From contig DAOVHT010000063.1 of the NCBI GenBank assembly GCA_030671745.1, positions 1-6,179 of the forward strand: a stretch of DNA of 6,179 nucleotides, read 5' to 3'. Source of the stretch: Candidatus Nanohaloarchaea archaeon (GTDB lineage Archaea; EX4484-52; GLR71). The translations under genes were made by a program, and so were the position numbers. The notes below the pieces were generated by a model. The model worked only from the letters and a program-made list of their open reading frames with translations. It was not told the origin of the DNA and made no database searches. Of this stretch, positions 1 to 6,179 are shown in pieces; positions within the stretch are counted from its first letter, which is position 1; each line of letters starts with the position of its first letter.

Positions 1-486
1 ATACCAATCCAAAAAATAAAAAAGGACCTGACAAGATACGGCGCAATCTACAATACCCCCGAAACCGTAAAAGACCTGAACACGCTCGAGAACTCTCTTG
101 AAGGAACCCCCTGGTATCAAGCATATAAGGAAGGTTTGACCAATTATAAAAAGACGCAGAAAATATCCGACCTTGAGCATGAACTTGACAAGAGATACAT
201 GTCAGAGCTTGAAAAGATAACCACACAACCTATACAAAATTTCGTAAAATTATACAAGCAGATGATAAACCAGAAAACAATATCACGATTAGGCAAAGAC
301 CACGCGCAACCATACCCGTTCAGCAAAGACACAGCAAAAAATACACCGCAAAAAACCCTTGAGACCCATGCAAGACAATCCCTTATGGCCGACCCGTTCG
401 GCATCGGCCTCTACATTGAATTCATGTTCAGAAAAGAGATGGAAACAAGACTGATAAAAAGCGTTCTGAGAAGTGTTTGGAAATGA
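1..486 (+). CDS. atpC: A-type ATP synthase subunit C, C-terminal part (5' end cut by window)
   Basis: The reading frame is open from base 1 to the TGA at 484-486, giving 161 visible residues; the start lies upstream of the window. The TTG at 136 is only an internal codon, since the frame continues unbroken before it. Subunit C (V-type subunit d / AC39 family) is the funnel-shaped socket that joins the membrane c-ring to the D/F central shaft. The family is recognised mainly from its end: the block DPFGIGLYIEFMFRKEMETR (about residues 131-150 of the visible part) resembles the conserved stretch in which a Pro-Phe/Leu-Ser/Gly-Ile turn precedes a helix with a Lys-Glu-x-Glu core. Position directly before F, A, B and D supports the call. 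The protein stops after SVWK, where family members usually continue with an 'I-x-x-G-K' turn and another short helix, so its C-terminus looks shortened. The last codon and stop overlap the atpF start (ATGA). Confidence 0.85.
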   Translation: MPIQKIKKDLTRYGAIYNTPETVKDLNTLENSLEGTPWYQAYKEGLTNYKKTQKISDLEHELDKRYMSELEKITTQPIQNFVKLYKQMINQKTISRLGKDHAQPYPFSKDTAKNTPQKTLETHARQSLMADPFGIGLYIEFMFRKEMETRLIKSVLRSVWK

Positions 487-671
487 TTTGTGTTATAGGA
501 AATAAAGATACGGTGACAGGATTCAACCTCGCAGGCATAAAAACAAGTTACGACAGCCCGAAAGATGCAAAAGACGAAAAGATATTCATAGTAGACAAAG
601 ATAAGACCGAAGAATTCAGAACAGAACTAAATGCTCTTGAAGCCCAGGGAAAGATAATAATCAGATTATGA
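483..671 (+). CDS. atpF: A-type ATP synthase subunit F, very short form (62 aa)
   Basis: Subunit F binds the D shaft in the central stalk and, in characterised A/V-ATPases, tunes coupling and activity. The ATG at 483 overlaps the atpC stop as ATGA and gives the family N-terminus MICVIGNKDTVTGFNLAGIK (residues 1-20): the first beta strand, then the hallmark D-x-V-T-G-F-x-L-A-G-I segment. A TTG six bases upstream is possible but would add two residues before a good start. What follows is compressed. Strand 'KIFIVDKD' (33-40), helix 'TEEFRTELNALEAQGK' (42-57) and final strand 'IIIRL' (58-62) can be matched to the Rossmann-like core. The second helix is almost missing (DSPKDAKDE, 24-32) and the usual C-terminal helix, about 30 residues, is absent; the family is normally about 100 residues long. 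No strong Shine-Dalgarno sequence is seen, so it is probably translated by coupling to atpC. Identity rests on the N-terminal motif plus synteny. Confidence 0.82.
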   Translation: MICVIGNKDTVTGFNLAGIKTSYDSPKDAKDEKIFIVDKDKTEEFRTELNALEAQGKIIIRL

Positions 672-672
672 T

Positions 673-676
673 GAGG
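673..676 (+). promoter_or_regulatory. Shine-Dalgarno site of atpA
   Basis: GAGG, in the context ATGAGGAAC, lies 8 bases before the ATG at 685, directly after the atpF stop. It is complementary to the archaeal 16S 3' end and fixes the atpA start. It is the best-spaced ribosome binding site in the operon, fitting the one junction where the genes do not overlap or nearly touch. Confidence 0.6.
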
Positions 677-684
677 AACAATAG

Positions 685-2421
685 ATGGGAAAGATCACAC
701 GGATTGCAGGTCACATAATTGAAGCAAAAGACCTTGAAAATGCAAAGATGAACTCAAAGGTACTCATAGGCAAACAGAAACTCATAGGCGAAATAATAAA
801 ACTGGAAAACAAAAAAGCCATAATCCAAGCATTTGAAGACACAGACGGACTAAAAATTAATGACCCAATAACCTCAGTCGGCACACAGATCACCGCAACA
901 TTGGGTCCCGGACTCATAGGAAGCATATTTGACGGTCTCCAGCGCCCGCTGAAAGACATGGACCCGTTCATAGAAAAAGGGATATCAAAAGACCCACTAA
1001 ACCAAAAAAAAACATGGACGCTTAAAAAAATCAAAGACGGCAAGGTAAATAAAGGCGACATCATAGCAGAAGTACAAGAGACAGATAACATAACCCACAA
1101 GATATTTGCAACTGACACTGGAACTGCAAAACTGAAACCCGGCGACTACACAGTAAAAGACATTTTCGGAACATTGAAGACCAAAGAAAAGACAATAAAA
1201 CTGACCATGCAAACACAGTGGCCCGTCTACACAAAAAGACCATTCAAAGAAAAATATACACCAAAATCCACACTGATTACAGGACAGCGAGTGATAGACA
1301 CCATGTTCCCGATTGCCAAAGGCGGTTGTGCCGCAATCCCAGGCGGTTTCGGTTGCGGAAAGACAATCACCACTCAAACGATAGCCAAGTTCGCAGATGC
1401 AGACATAGTCATCATGGCATTGGTAGGAGAACGCGGCAATGAATGCGCAGACGTCCTCTCAAGCTTTCCTGACATAAAAGATAAAAAAACGGGGAAAAGC
1501 ATAATGGAGAGAAGCATAATTATCGCAAACACATCAAACATGCCGGTCTCAGCCCGAATCTCAAGCATATACCTTGCCACAACAATAGGTGAATATTACC
1601 GTGACATGGGCTTGAACGTCCTACTCATTGCCGACTCGACATCACGTTGGGCCGAAGCCGTAAGAGAGATCTCAGGTATGCTTGAAGAGATGCCGGGCGA
1701 CGAAGGCTATCCTGCATACCTAGCCTCAAAGATAACATCCTTCTACGAAAGGTCAGGCATTGTAAAGACACTGAACGACAAAAATGGTAGCCTGACCATC
1801 ATGGGTACTGTATCCCCTCCAGGCGGAGACTTTTCAGAACCTGTAGTCCAGGCCACAAAAAGCATAACCCGTTGTTTCTGGGCCTTGAGAAGCGACCTTG
1901 CATACATGCGCCACTACCCCGCAATCGACTGGATTGAGAGCTATTCACATTACACAGACGACCTAAAGATAAAAAATGACGACAACTACGACGACTGGTC
2001 AGAATTAAGAGACCTGCTCATGTCAATACTGCAAGAGGAAAAGGAACTGGAAAAGATAGTCCGCCTTGTAGGTTACGAAGGTCTGGAAGACAAAGACAAA
2101 TTCTTATTGAAAGTTGCAGAACTGTTCCGCGAAAATTTCCTGCAGCAGAACGCATTCCACACGATTGACATGTACTGCACATTTGATAAGCAATACGAGA
2201 TGCTGAAGATATTCGCAATCTATTACGAGATGGGACTCATCGCCCTTGAACATGACAAAGAACTGAAAGACATATTAGATGCAGACCTAATAGAAAACAT
2301 TGCAGGCATGAAATTTGAGAAAAGAGACGAATTTGGCGCACTATCAAGAAAGATTGAAGAGACGCTGTTAGGCAAGAAAGACAAGATAGACCTTGACGAC
2401 CTCCTAGATAAAGGTGAATGA
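685..2421 (+). CDS. atpA: A-type ATP synthase catalytic subunit A
   Basis: This 578-residue protein (normal length for the family) is the nucleotide-hydrolysing/synthesising subunit that alternates with B in the A3B3 head. N-terminal beta-barrel (about 1-70, start GKITRIAGHIIEAK), then the 'non-homologous' bulge typical of A subunits (about 110-175), then the P-loop core. The Walker A motif is GGFGCGKT at 220-227 (Lys226), the catalytic Glu in GERGNE is Glu249 with Arg250 next to it, and the Walker B strand ends at Asp317 in LLIADSTSRWAEAVREIS, a diagnostic signature. PPGGDFSEP at 378-386 is also diagnostic. Two positions depart from the usual archaeal sequence: Walker A is commonly GPFGSGKT, and the glutamate is usually preceded by Gly-Cys (GCGERG) but here by Leu-Val (LVGERG). 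All catalytic residues are present, so it should be active. ATG 685 has a good Shine-Dalgarno sequence. The C-terminal helical domain is complete and the stop overlaps the atpB ribosome binding region. Confidence 0.98.
   Translation: MGKITRIAGHIIEAKDLENAKMNSKVLIGKQKLIGEIIKLENKKAIIQAFEDTDGLKINDPITSVGTQITATLGPGLIGSIFDGLQRPLKDMDPFIEKGISKDPLNQKKTWTLKKIKDGKVNKGDIIAEVQETDNITHKIFATDTGTAKLKPGDYTVKDIFGTLKTKEKTIKLTMQTQWPVYTKRPFKEKYTPKSTLITGQRVIDTMFPIAKGGCAAIPGGFGCGKTITTQTIAKFADADIVIMALVGERGNECADVLSSFPDIKDKKTGKSIMERSIIIANTSNMPVSARISSIYLATTIGEYYRDMGLNVLLIADSTSRWAEAVREISGMLEEMPGDEGYPAYLASKITSFYERSGIVKTLNDKNGSLTIMGTVSPPGGDFSEPVVQATKSITRCFWALRSDLAYMRHYPAIDWIESYSHYTDDLKIKNDDNYDDWSELRDLLMSILQEEKELEKIVRLVGYEGLEDKDKFLLKVAELFRENFLQQNAFHTIDMYCTFDKQYEMLKIFAIYYEMGLIALEHDKELKDILDADLIENIAGMKFEKRDEFGALSRKIEETLLGKKDKIDLDDLLDKGE
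2412..2417 (+). promoter_or_regulatory. Shine-Dalgarno site deciding the atpB start
   Basis: AGGTGA, the longest anti-Shine-Dalgarno match seen in the window, overlaps the last codons of atpA. It sits 5 bases before the in-frame TTG at 2423. The alternative in-frame GTG at 2414 lies inside this motif and has no purine-rich stretch of its own upstream, which argues for TTG. Spacing of 5 bases is at the short end of normal. Confidence 0.55.
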
Positions 2422-2422
2422 C

Positions 2423-3769
2423 TTGAAAGAATACGAGACCATAACCAAAGTTGCAGGACCTCTGATCATAGCCGAAGGCATAAAAGACGCAAGATACAAA
2501 GAACTCGTAAAAATCCTACTTGAGGACGGCACGAAACGGACAGGCCAGGTACTAGAACTGAAAGATGACCTAGCAATAATTGAAGTCTTTGAGGGCACAC
2601 AAGACATAGACACCAAAAGCACAAAGATACGATTCCTCGGAAAAAGTTTCACAATCGGTGTAGGAGAAGACATGGTAGGCGGCATCTTTGACGGCCTAGG
2701 AAGACCAAAAAACATGAGATTCATCCCAGATAAACGAATAAACATAAACGGCAACCCTATAAACCCATCATCACGAGATGTACCAAGCAGATTCATCGAG
2801 ACCGGCCTGTCATCAATTGACGGTCTCCTAAGTCTCGTCAGAGGCCAGAAACTACCCATATTTTCAGAGAACGGTATGCCCCACAATAGACTAGCCGCAG
2901 ACATTGCCAAAAACATAAAGTCAGACCTTGTAATATTTGCAGCAATCGGCGTCACAAATGACGAACTGAACTATTTCGTCTCAGAATTTGAAAAGACGGG
3001 CGCTTTAGAGAACATAATAGTGTTTGCAAACCTGGCAGGAGACCCAGTAATTGAACGGATAGTGACACCACGCGCAGCACTTGCAACCGCAGAATATTTT
3101 GCCTGGGAACATGACAGGAACGTGGTGGTCATACTTTCAGACATGACAAACTACGCAAATGCACTTAGAGAGATATCAGCATCAAAAGAAGAAGTACCAA
3201 GCAGACGCGGTTACCCCCCATACCTCTATTCAGACCTGGCATCAATCTATGAACGAACAGGCAGAATAAAAGACAAGAAAGGATCAATCACGCAAATTCC
3301 TATTATAGCCATGCCCGAAGGTGACATCACGCATCCCATCCCAGATCTCACAGGATATATAACCGAAGGCCAGATACTCCTATCCCCCACACTCCACAGA
3401 CAGAACATATTCCCGCCGATAGACATCATACCCTCACTTTCACGGATGATGCACCACGGCATCGGCCTGAACATGACCCGACAGGACCACAAGCCCGTAT
3501 CCGACCAGATCTACGCATTCTACACCCGTGGAAAAAAGCTTGAGCAGCTGAAAGCCATAATAGGTGAAGACGCACTGACAGAAATTGACAAGAAATATCT
3601 CAAATTCAAGGCAGAGATAGACAAGAAATTCATAGACCAGAACCAGAAGAGAACAATAAAAGATACGCTTGACCTCGGCTGGAAACTGCTGAAGATCCTA
3701 CCTAAAGAAGAACTGACAAAAATTGACAAAGACATAATTGAACGATTCTGGTACGAGAGACATGATTAG
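2423..3769 (+). CDS. atpB: A-type ATP synthase regulatory subunit B
   Basis: Non-catalytic head subunit that alternates with A and supplies the arginine finger to the catalytic site. With TTG at 2423 the protein is 448 residues and begins MKEYETITKVAGPL, the usual family N-terminus; GTG at 2414 would add three residues (451). Diagnostic blocks in order: GLSSIDGLLSLVRGQKLPIF, then SENGMPHN at 148-155 in place of a P-loop (family usually S-G-S-G-L-P-H-N, so B binds nucleotide weakly or not at all), then ILSDMTNYANALREIS in the Walker B position. It continues with PSRRGYPPYLYSDLA, MPEGDITHPIPDLTGYITEG and PSLSRMMHHGIG. Arg341 in SLSR matches the arginine-finger position of F1 alpha subunits. The C-terminal helical domain is complete, ending in IIERFWYERHD. 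It starts one base after the atpA stop and overlaps atpD by 8 bases, so coupled translation is likely. An Asn-Leu-Ala-Gly-Asp-Pro stretch replaces the usual (D)DPTIERI approach, a minor difference. Confidence 0.97.
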   Translation: MKEYETITKVAGPLIIAEGIKDARYKELVKILLEDGTKRTGQVLELKDDLAIIEVFEGTQDIDTKSTKIRFLGKSFTIGVGEDMVGGIFDGLGRPKNMRFIPDKRININGNPINPSSRDVPSRFIETGLSSIDGLLSLVRGQKLPIFSENGMPHNRLAADIAKNIKSDLVIFAAIGVTNDELNYFVSEFEKTGALENIIVFANLAGDPVIERIVTPRAALATAEYFAWEHDRNVVVILSDMTNYANALREISASKEEVPSRRGYPPYLYSDLASIYERTGRIKDKKGSITQIPIIAMPEGDITHPIPDLTGYITEGQILLSPTLHRQNIFPPIDIIPSLSRMMHHGIGLNMTRQDHKPVSDQIYAFYTRGKKLEQLKAIIGEDALTEIDKKYLKFKAEIDKKFIDQNQKRTIKDTLDLGWKLLKILPKEELTKIDKDIIERFWYERHD

Positions 3770-4388
3770 CGAAAGATCAAAACCTACACGGACTGAACTG
3801 AAACGGATCAGTGAAACACTTGACCTGAGCAGGACCGGCCACAACCTTCTTGAAGAGAAAAATGAAGCCCTGATACTTGAATATTTCTCGATGTCAAAAG
3901 ACAGCGACCGCAAAAGAGAGACCATGCAAAAAAAGATGACCGAAGCATTTGACACATTAAAAGACGCGCAAGGACAATTAGGTCACATCGAGACACGATA
4001 CCTAGGCGCATCAGTCCAAAAAGCAAAGGAGACAGAAATAAACGAGAAAAAGATAATGGGTGTCAACCTGTTAAAGATCAATACCCCCGACTACTCAAGA
4101 GACATCCTTGAGCGCGGTTATAATATCACAGACTCAGATGCCACACTTGACGGCGCCGCAACACTTTTTGAAGACACCTTACCCTTAATATTAAAGGTAG
4201 GGGAAATAGACTCAAACTCAAGAATCTTAAAGAAAGAGATTGCAAAGACAAGAAGAAAAGTGACAGCCCTTGAAGACTACATCATCCCATCTCTTAACAA
4301 CGACAAGAGGATGATAATATCCAAACTTAATGAGCGCGCACGAGAAGATTTCACAAGGACAAAGATAGTAAAAAGAAAGATAAGGTGA
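3762..4388 (+). CDS. atpD: A-type ATP synthase central-shaft subunit D
   Basis: Subunit D is the long coiled-coil rotor shaft that turns inside A3B3, the counterpart of F1 gamma. The ATG at 3762 gives 208 residues beginning MISERSKPTRTELKRISETL, matching the family's conserved 'P-T-R-x-E-L' start; a TTG at 3738 in the same frame would add eight residues without family resemblance. Residues about 5-75 form the first long helix (SRTGHNLLEEKNEALILEYF). The middle carries the MGVNLLKI and ILERGY segments (near 97-124) of the globular part. The last helix holds TRRKVTALEDYIIPSL and LNERAREDFTRTK, the conserved arginine-rich end that reaches into the head. Length is normal for the family. The start overlaps the atpB stop by 8 bases. 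It is the last gene of the operon in this window; no clear T-rich terminator follows on this strand, so the transcript probably runs into the 3' end of nac. Confidence 0.94.
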   Translation: MISERSKPTRTELKRISETLDLSRTGHNLLEEKNEALILEYFSMSKDSDRKRETMQKKMTEAFDTLKDAQGQLGHIETRYLGASVQKAKETEINEKKIMGVNLLKINTPDYSRDILERGYNITDSDATLDGAATLFEDTLPLILKVGEIDSNSRILKKEIAKTRRKVTALEDYIIPSLNNDKRMIISKLNERAREDFTRTKIVKRKIR

Positions 4389-4393
4389 AAAAA
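4365..4393 (-). terminator. Possible T-rich terminator of nac
   Basis: On the minus strand, TTTTTT follows the nac stop by one base (4393-4388), then a pyrimidine-rich stretch with further T runs (CTTTCTTTTTACTATCTTT) down to about 4361. Archaeal RNA polymerase can terminate at such oligo-T tracts without a hairpin. The tract lies inside the 3' end of atpD, where it encodes a Lys/Arg-rich tail, so the T-richness may equally be a by-product of that coding. Confidence 0.35.
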
Positions 4394-4394
4394 T

Positions 4395-4736
4395 TCATTC
4401 TTCCTGAACTTTCATGATAGCTTCTGCAATGTCACCATTTGTCGCTTCAAGTGCAGAACGAGCATCATCAAGAGACACTTCAGCCTGTTCCGCAACCATC
4501 TTGACATCCTCTTCAGTAAACGTTTCAGCTATAGCGAGCGACCTTTCAGAAACAGTACCTACAATCTGGAACGTTTCCTGACCCATCGCCTTAACTTTTG
4601 AGACCTGCGGATTTGTTATCACGATCTCTTTGTCTGCGCACTTGATAACAACTTCAGAGGCATCAATCTCGACCATCTGCATACCCATCTGCTTCATCAT
4701 GCTTTTCATCTGTTTCGGATTCATTCCTGGCATCAT
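4395..4736 (-). CDS. nac: Nascent polypeptide-associated complex protein (archaeal NAC)
   Basis: Archaeal NAC is a homodimeric, ribosome-associated chaperone that shields emerging chains at the exit tunnel. From the ATG at 4736 the protein is 113 residues. N-terminal tail MMPGMNPKQMKSMMKQMGMQ is methionine- and lysine-rich, as in archaeal NACs and suited to ribosome contact. The NAC beta domain spans about 22-62, with KEIVITNPQVSKVKAMGQET (36-55) as the diagnostic block, and a UBA domain closes the protein (about 74-110: EEDVKMVAEQAEVSLDDARS, then ALEATNGDIAEAIMKV). A GTG at 4745 would add three residues, but GTGAT there looks more like the ribosome binding site for ATG 4736 or 4733. If the TATA-like TTTATAT at 4755-4749 is the real promoter, the start could instead be leaderless at the ATG at 4724 (MNPKQ). 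The gene is convergent with atpD, 6 bases apart. No functional link to ATP synthase is implied. Confidence 0.95.
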   Translation of the reverse strand: MMPGMNPKQMKSMMKQMGMQMVEIDASEVVIKCADKEIVITNPQVSKVKAMGQETFQIVGTVSERSLAIAETFTEEDVKMVAEQAEVSLDDARSALEATNGDIAEAIMKVQEE

Positions 4737-4768
4737 AATTATCACTTGATATAAACAGGGTAAGATAG

Positions 4769-4778
4769 TTTTAAATTA
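4769..4778 (-). promoter_or_regulatory. Candidate TATA box of nac
   Basis: The minus strand reads AATTTAAAA here, about 26 bases before a predicted transcript start near 4747. That would give a leader of about 11 bases carrying the GTGAT ribosome binding site before ATG 4736. A competing TATA-like element, TTTATAT at 4755-4749, matches the archaeal consensus better but would put the transcript start near 4726, inside the longer reading. AT-rich sequence makes chance matches common. Confidence 0.4.
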
Positions 4779-4779
4779 A

Positions 4780-4799
4780 TTTTGCTAAAAACCGCAAAA
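4780..4799. repeat. Inverted repeat TTTTGC-N8-GCAAAA between divergent genes
   Basis: TTTTGC (4780-4785) and GCAAAA (4794-4799) form a perfect 6-base inverted repeat with an 8-base spacer, centred between the nac and ABC transporter promoters. The half-site GCAAA recurs at 4809 and 4831. It could be an operator for a dimeric regulator, or chance in AT-rich DNA; no regulator gene is visible nearby. Confidence 0.3.
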
Positions 4800-4810
4800 A
4801 ACCAACACGC

Positions 4811-4823
4811 AAATATATTTAAA
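4811..4823 (+). promoter_or_regulatory. TATA box of the ABC transporter gene
   Basis: AAATATATTTAAA is a strong archaeal TATA-type element, preceded by CGC as part of a possible TFB recognition site. A start 25-27 bases downstream of its centre falls near 4842-4845, at or just before the ATG at 4845. The mRNA should therefore be leaderless or nearly so, consistent with the lack of a correctly spaced Shine-Dalgarno sequence. Confidence 0.6.
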
Positions 4824-4844
4824 CCAAAATGCAAAGTATAGGAT

Positions 4845-6179
4845 ATGGCGTTAAGAGACACCCCGGTAATATACCTCACACGCACCATGTGGAAATACTC
4901 AAAAGGCAACAGGAAACAAGTAATACTTTACTTTACGATGTTCATCATAGCAAACATACTGAACCTGATTGAACCGTTGATCATCGCAAAGATACTGAAC
5001 ACCATACAGACAGAGGGATTGAACGCAGAAAACATAAACCTGATCATCCTTTACATATCACTTTTCGTGGTACTTTCAATCCTATTCTGGCTGTTCCACG
5101 GTCCTGCCCGTGTCCTGGAATTCTCAAACGCATTCAAGGTTCGCGCAAACTACAAGAGATACCTGCTTGACGGCACGATGTCCCTGCCCGCAAAATGGCA
5201 CACAGACCACCATTCCGGCGACACGATAGATAAGGTAGATAAGGCCACAAGCGCACTTTACAGGTATTCATCAAACACCTATGAAGTGATAGACACAATA
5301 GTCAAATTTATCGGCTCATACATAGCCTTGGTATACTTCAATCTTCATTCAAGCTACATCGTGCTTTTCATAGTAATAATCACCTTGAACATAATAATCA
5401 AGTTTGACAAGAGACTCATAATACAATACATAAAACTGAACCACGCAGAAAACAAGATATCCGCAAAGATATATGACACCATAAGCAACATAACGACAGT
5501 AATTATCTTAAGGACTGAAAACCTCATCTCAAAATCAGTATTCAAGAGTCTCATGGCACCTTTCAGACTTTTCGTAGCCAACCACAAGTTGAACGAGATC
5601 AAATGGTTCCTCGTATCATTCTGCACATCCATGATGAAATTCTTAGTCCTTGCAACCTACATATACTTCAGCTTAAGATCAGGCACGACCGTACTTGTGG
5701 GCAGTCTCTTCGCACTTTACGGCTACATGAACAAGATAAACCAGCTATTCTTCAGGTTCACCTACCGTTACGGTGACATAGTCCGTGAAAGGACAGCTGT
5801 CATGAATGCTGAAGAGATCTCAGACGAATTTGAAAAGATTAAGATGCATGAGATAAAACTGATCAAAAAAGACTGGAAAGAACTGAATATCGATAACCTG
5901 TCATTCTCATACCACAATAAAGAGGGTTGCGACCAGCACCTTGACAACATCTCACTGACGATTGAAAACGGTAAACGGATAGCACTCATAGGCGAGAGCG
6001 GTAGCGGAAAGACCACATTGCTGAAGATAATACGACAATTATACAGACCCTCCCATGTAGACTTATCAGTTGACAGAAAGCACCTTGAAAACGATTTCAG
6101 AGACATAAGCTCATCGATCGCGCTCATCCCACAAGACCCAGAAATATTCTCGACAACAATAAGAGAGAACATAACGATG
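4845..6179 (+). CDS. ABC half-transporter, permease fused to ATP-binding domain (3' end cut by window)
   Basis: The frame is open from ATG 4845 to the window end, 445 codons with no stop. The architecture is that of type IV (exporter-type, MsbA-like) half-transporters, which work as dimers and usually export lipids, peptides or drugs; the substrate cannot be told from sequence. Hydrophobic segments lie at about 26-50, 64-86, 148-168, 172-190, a pair from about 262, and up to about 312, fitting six membrane helices with cytoplasmic loops (WHTDHHSGDTIDKVDK near 120 is the typical first-loop region with a Gly-Asp). The nucleotide-binding domain starts near 347: A-loop Tyr356 (NLSFSYHNK), Walker A GESGSGKTT at 383-391 (Lys389), and Q-loop Gln430 in IPQDPEIFSTTIRENIT. 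Between Walker A and Q-loop the usual 'G-x-I-x-I-D-G' turn is replaced by HVDLSVDRKHLENDF. Signature, Walker B and H-loop lie beyond the edge. The gene is divergent from nac and has its own promoter. Confidence 0.94.
   Translation, partial: MALRDTPVIYLTRTMWKYSKGNRKQVILYFTMFIIANILNLIEPLIIAKILNTIQTEGLNAENINLIILYISLFVVLSILFWLFHGPARVLEFSNAFKVRANYKRYLLDGTMSLPAKWHTDHHSGDTIDKVDKATSALYRYSSNTYEVIDTIVKFIGSYIALVYFNLHSSYIVLFIVIITLNIIIKFDKRLIIQYIKLNHAENKISAKIYDTISNITTVIILRTENLISKSVFKSLMAPFRLFVANHKLNEIKWFLVSFCTSMMKFLVLATYIYFSLRSGTTVLVGSLFALYGYMNKINQLFFRFTYRYGDIVRERTAVMNAEEISDEFEKIKMHEIKLIKKDWKELNIDNLSFSYHNKEGCDQHLDNISLTIENGKRIALIGESGSGKTTLLKIIRQLYRPSHVDLSVDRKHLENDFRDISSSIALIPQDPEIFSTTIRENITM

Noticed and set aside
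136..486. A separate small gene starting at TTG 136
   Set aside because: The frame is open back to base 1 and the upstream residues continue the subunit C chain, so 136 is an internal codon.
483..671. Subunit F as a frameshifted pseudogene
   Set aside because: All remaining core strands stay in one frame, the start is coupled to atpC and a well-spaced ribosome binding site for atpA follows the stop; neither other frame gives a recognisable continuation of the family.
711..1377. Overlapping minus-strand open frames opposite atpA
   Set aside because: Cys/Phe/Ser-rich translations typical of antisense to A-rich coding DNA, with no family resemblance and no ribosome binding site noted.
2404..2955. 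A 183-residue open frame on the minus strand opposite atpB
   Set aside because: It lies entirely over the conserved start of atpB and shows no recognisable domain; it is a by-product of the codon bias of the true gene.
5768..6172. A 134-residue minus-strand open frame near the right edge
   Set aside because: It is antisense to the conserved nucleotide-binding domain of the ABC transporter, including Walker A and the Q-loop.
1..6179. Defence system, mobile element or other novel multi-gene system
   Set aside because: The genes are housekeeping (ATP synthase, NAC) plus one ordinary ABC exporter; no transposase, integrase, repeat array, tRNA or clear change in base composition was seen.

Overview
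The window reads as chromosomal DNA from an archaeon. Two independent signs support this: a run of A-type (archaeal) ATP synthase genes in the classical archaeal order C-F-A-B-D, and an archaeal-type nascent polypeptide-associated complex (NAC) gene. TATA-like promoter boxes, a nearly leaderless gene start, heavy use of ATA and AGA codons and very tight gene packing fit as well. The compact subunits C and F suggest a reduced-genome lineage such as DPANN, but that is inference; no rRNA or other phylogenetic marker is present.

Positions 1-4388 (+ strand) hold the 3' part of an atp operon: the C-terminal part of stalk subunit C (cut by the window edge), an unusually short subunit F, catalytic subunit A, regulatory subunit B and rotor-shaft subunit D. 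Junctions overlap by a few bases or are separated by 1-13 bases, so translational coupling within one transcript is likely. The upstream genes (expected H/I/K/E) and the operon promoter lie outside the window. Together the five proteins form the A3B3 catalytic head plus most of the central stalk (C, D, F) of a rotary ATP synthase/ATPase.

Positions 4395-4736 (- strand) hold NAC, convergent with atpD and ending 6 bases from it; it would act at the ribosome exit tunnel. The intergenic region of about 100 bases after it (4737-4844) carries divergent TATA-like boxes and a small inverted repeat.

Positions 4845-6179 (+ strand) hold the first 445 codons of an ABC half-transporter: a six-helix membrane domain fused to a nucleotide-binding domain. 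The gene runs off the right edge just after the Q-loop.

Every base outside 4389-4394 and 4737-4844 is coding, so there is no long gene-free stretch. I see no RNA genes, mobile elements, CRISPR arrays or obvious transferred islands, and no clearly novel multi-gene system. The most notable points are the miniaturised subunit F (62 residues), the shortened C-terminus of subunit C, and departures from consensus in the catalytic motifs of subunit A and in the ABC nucleotide-binding domain.
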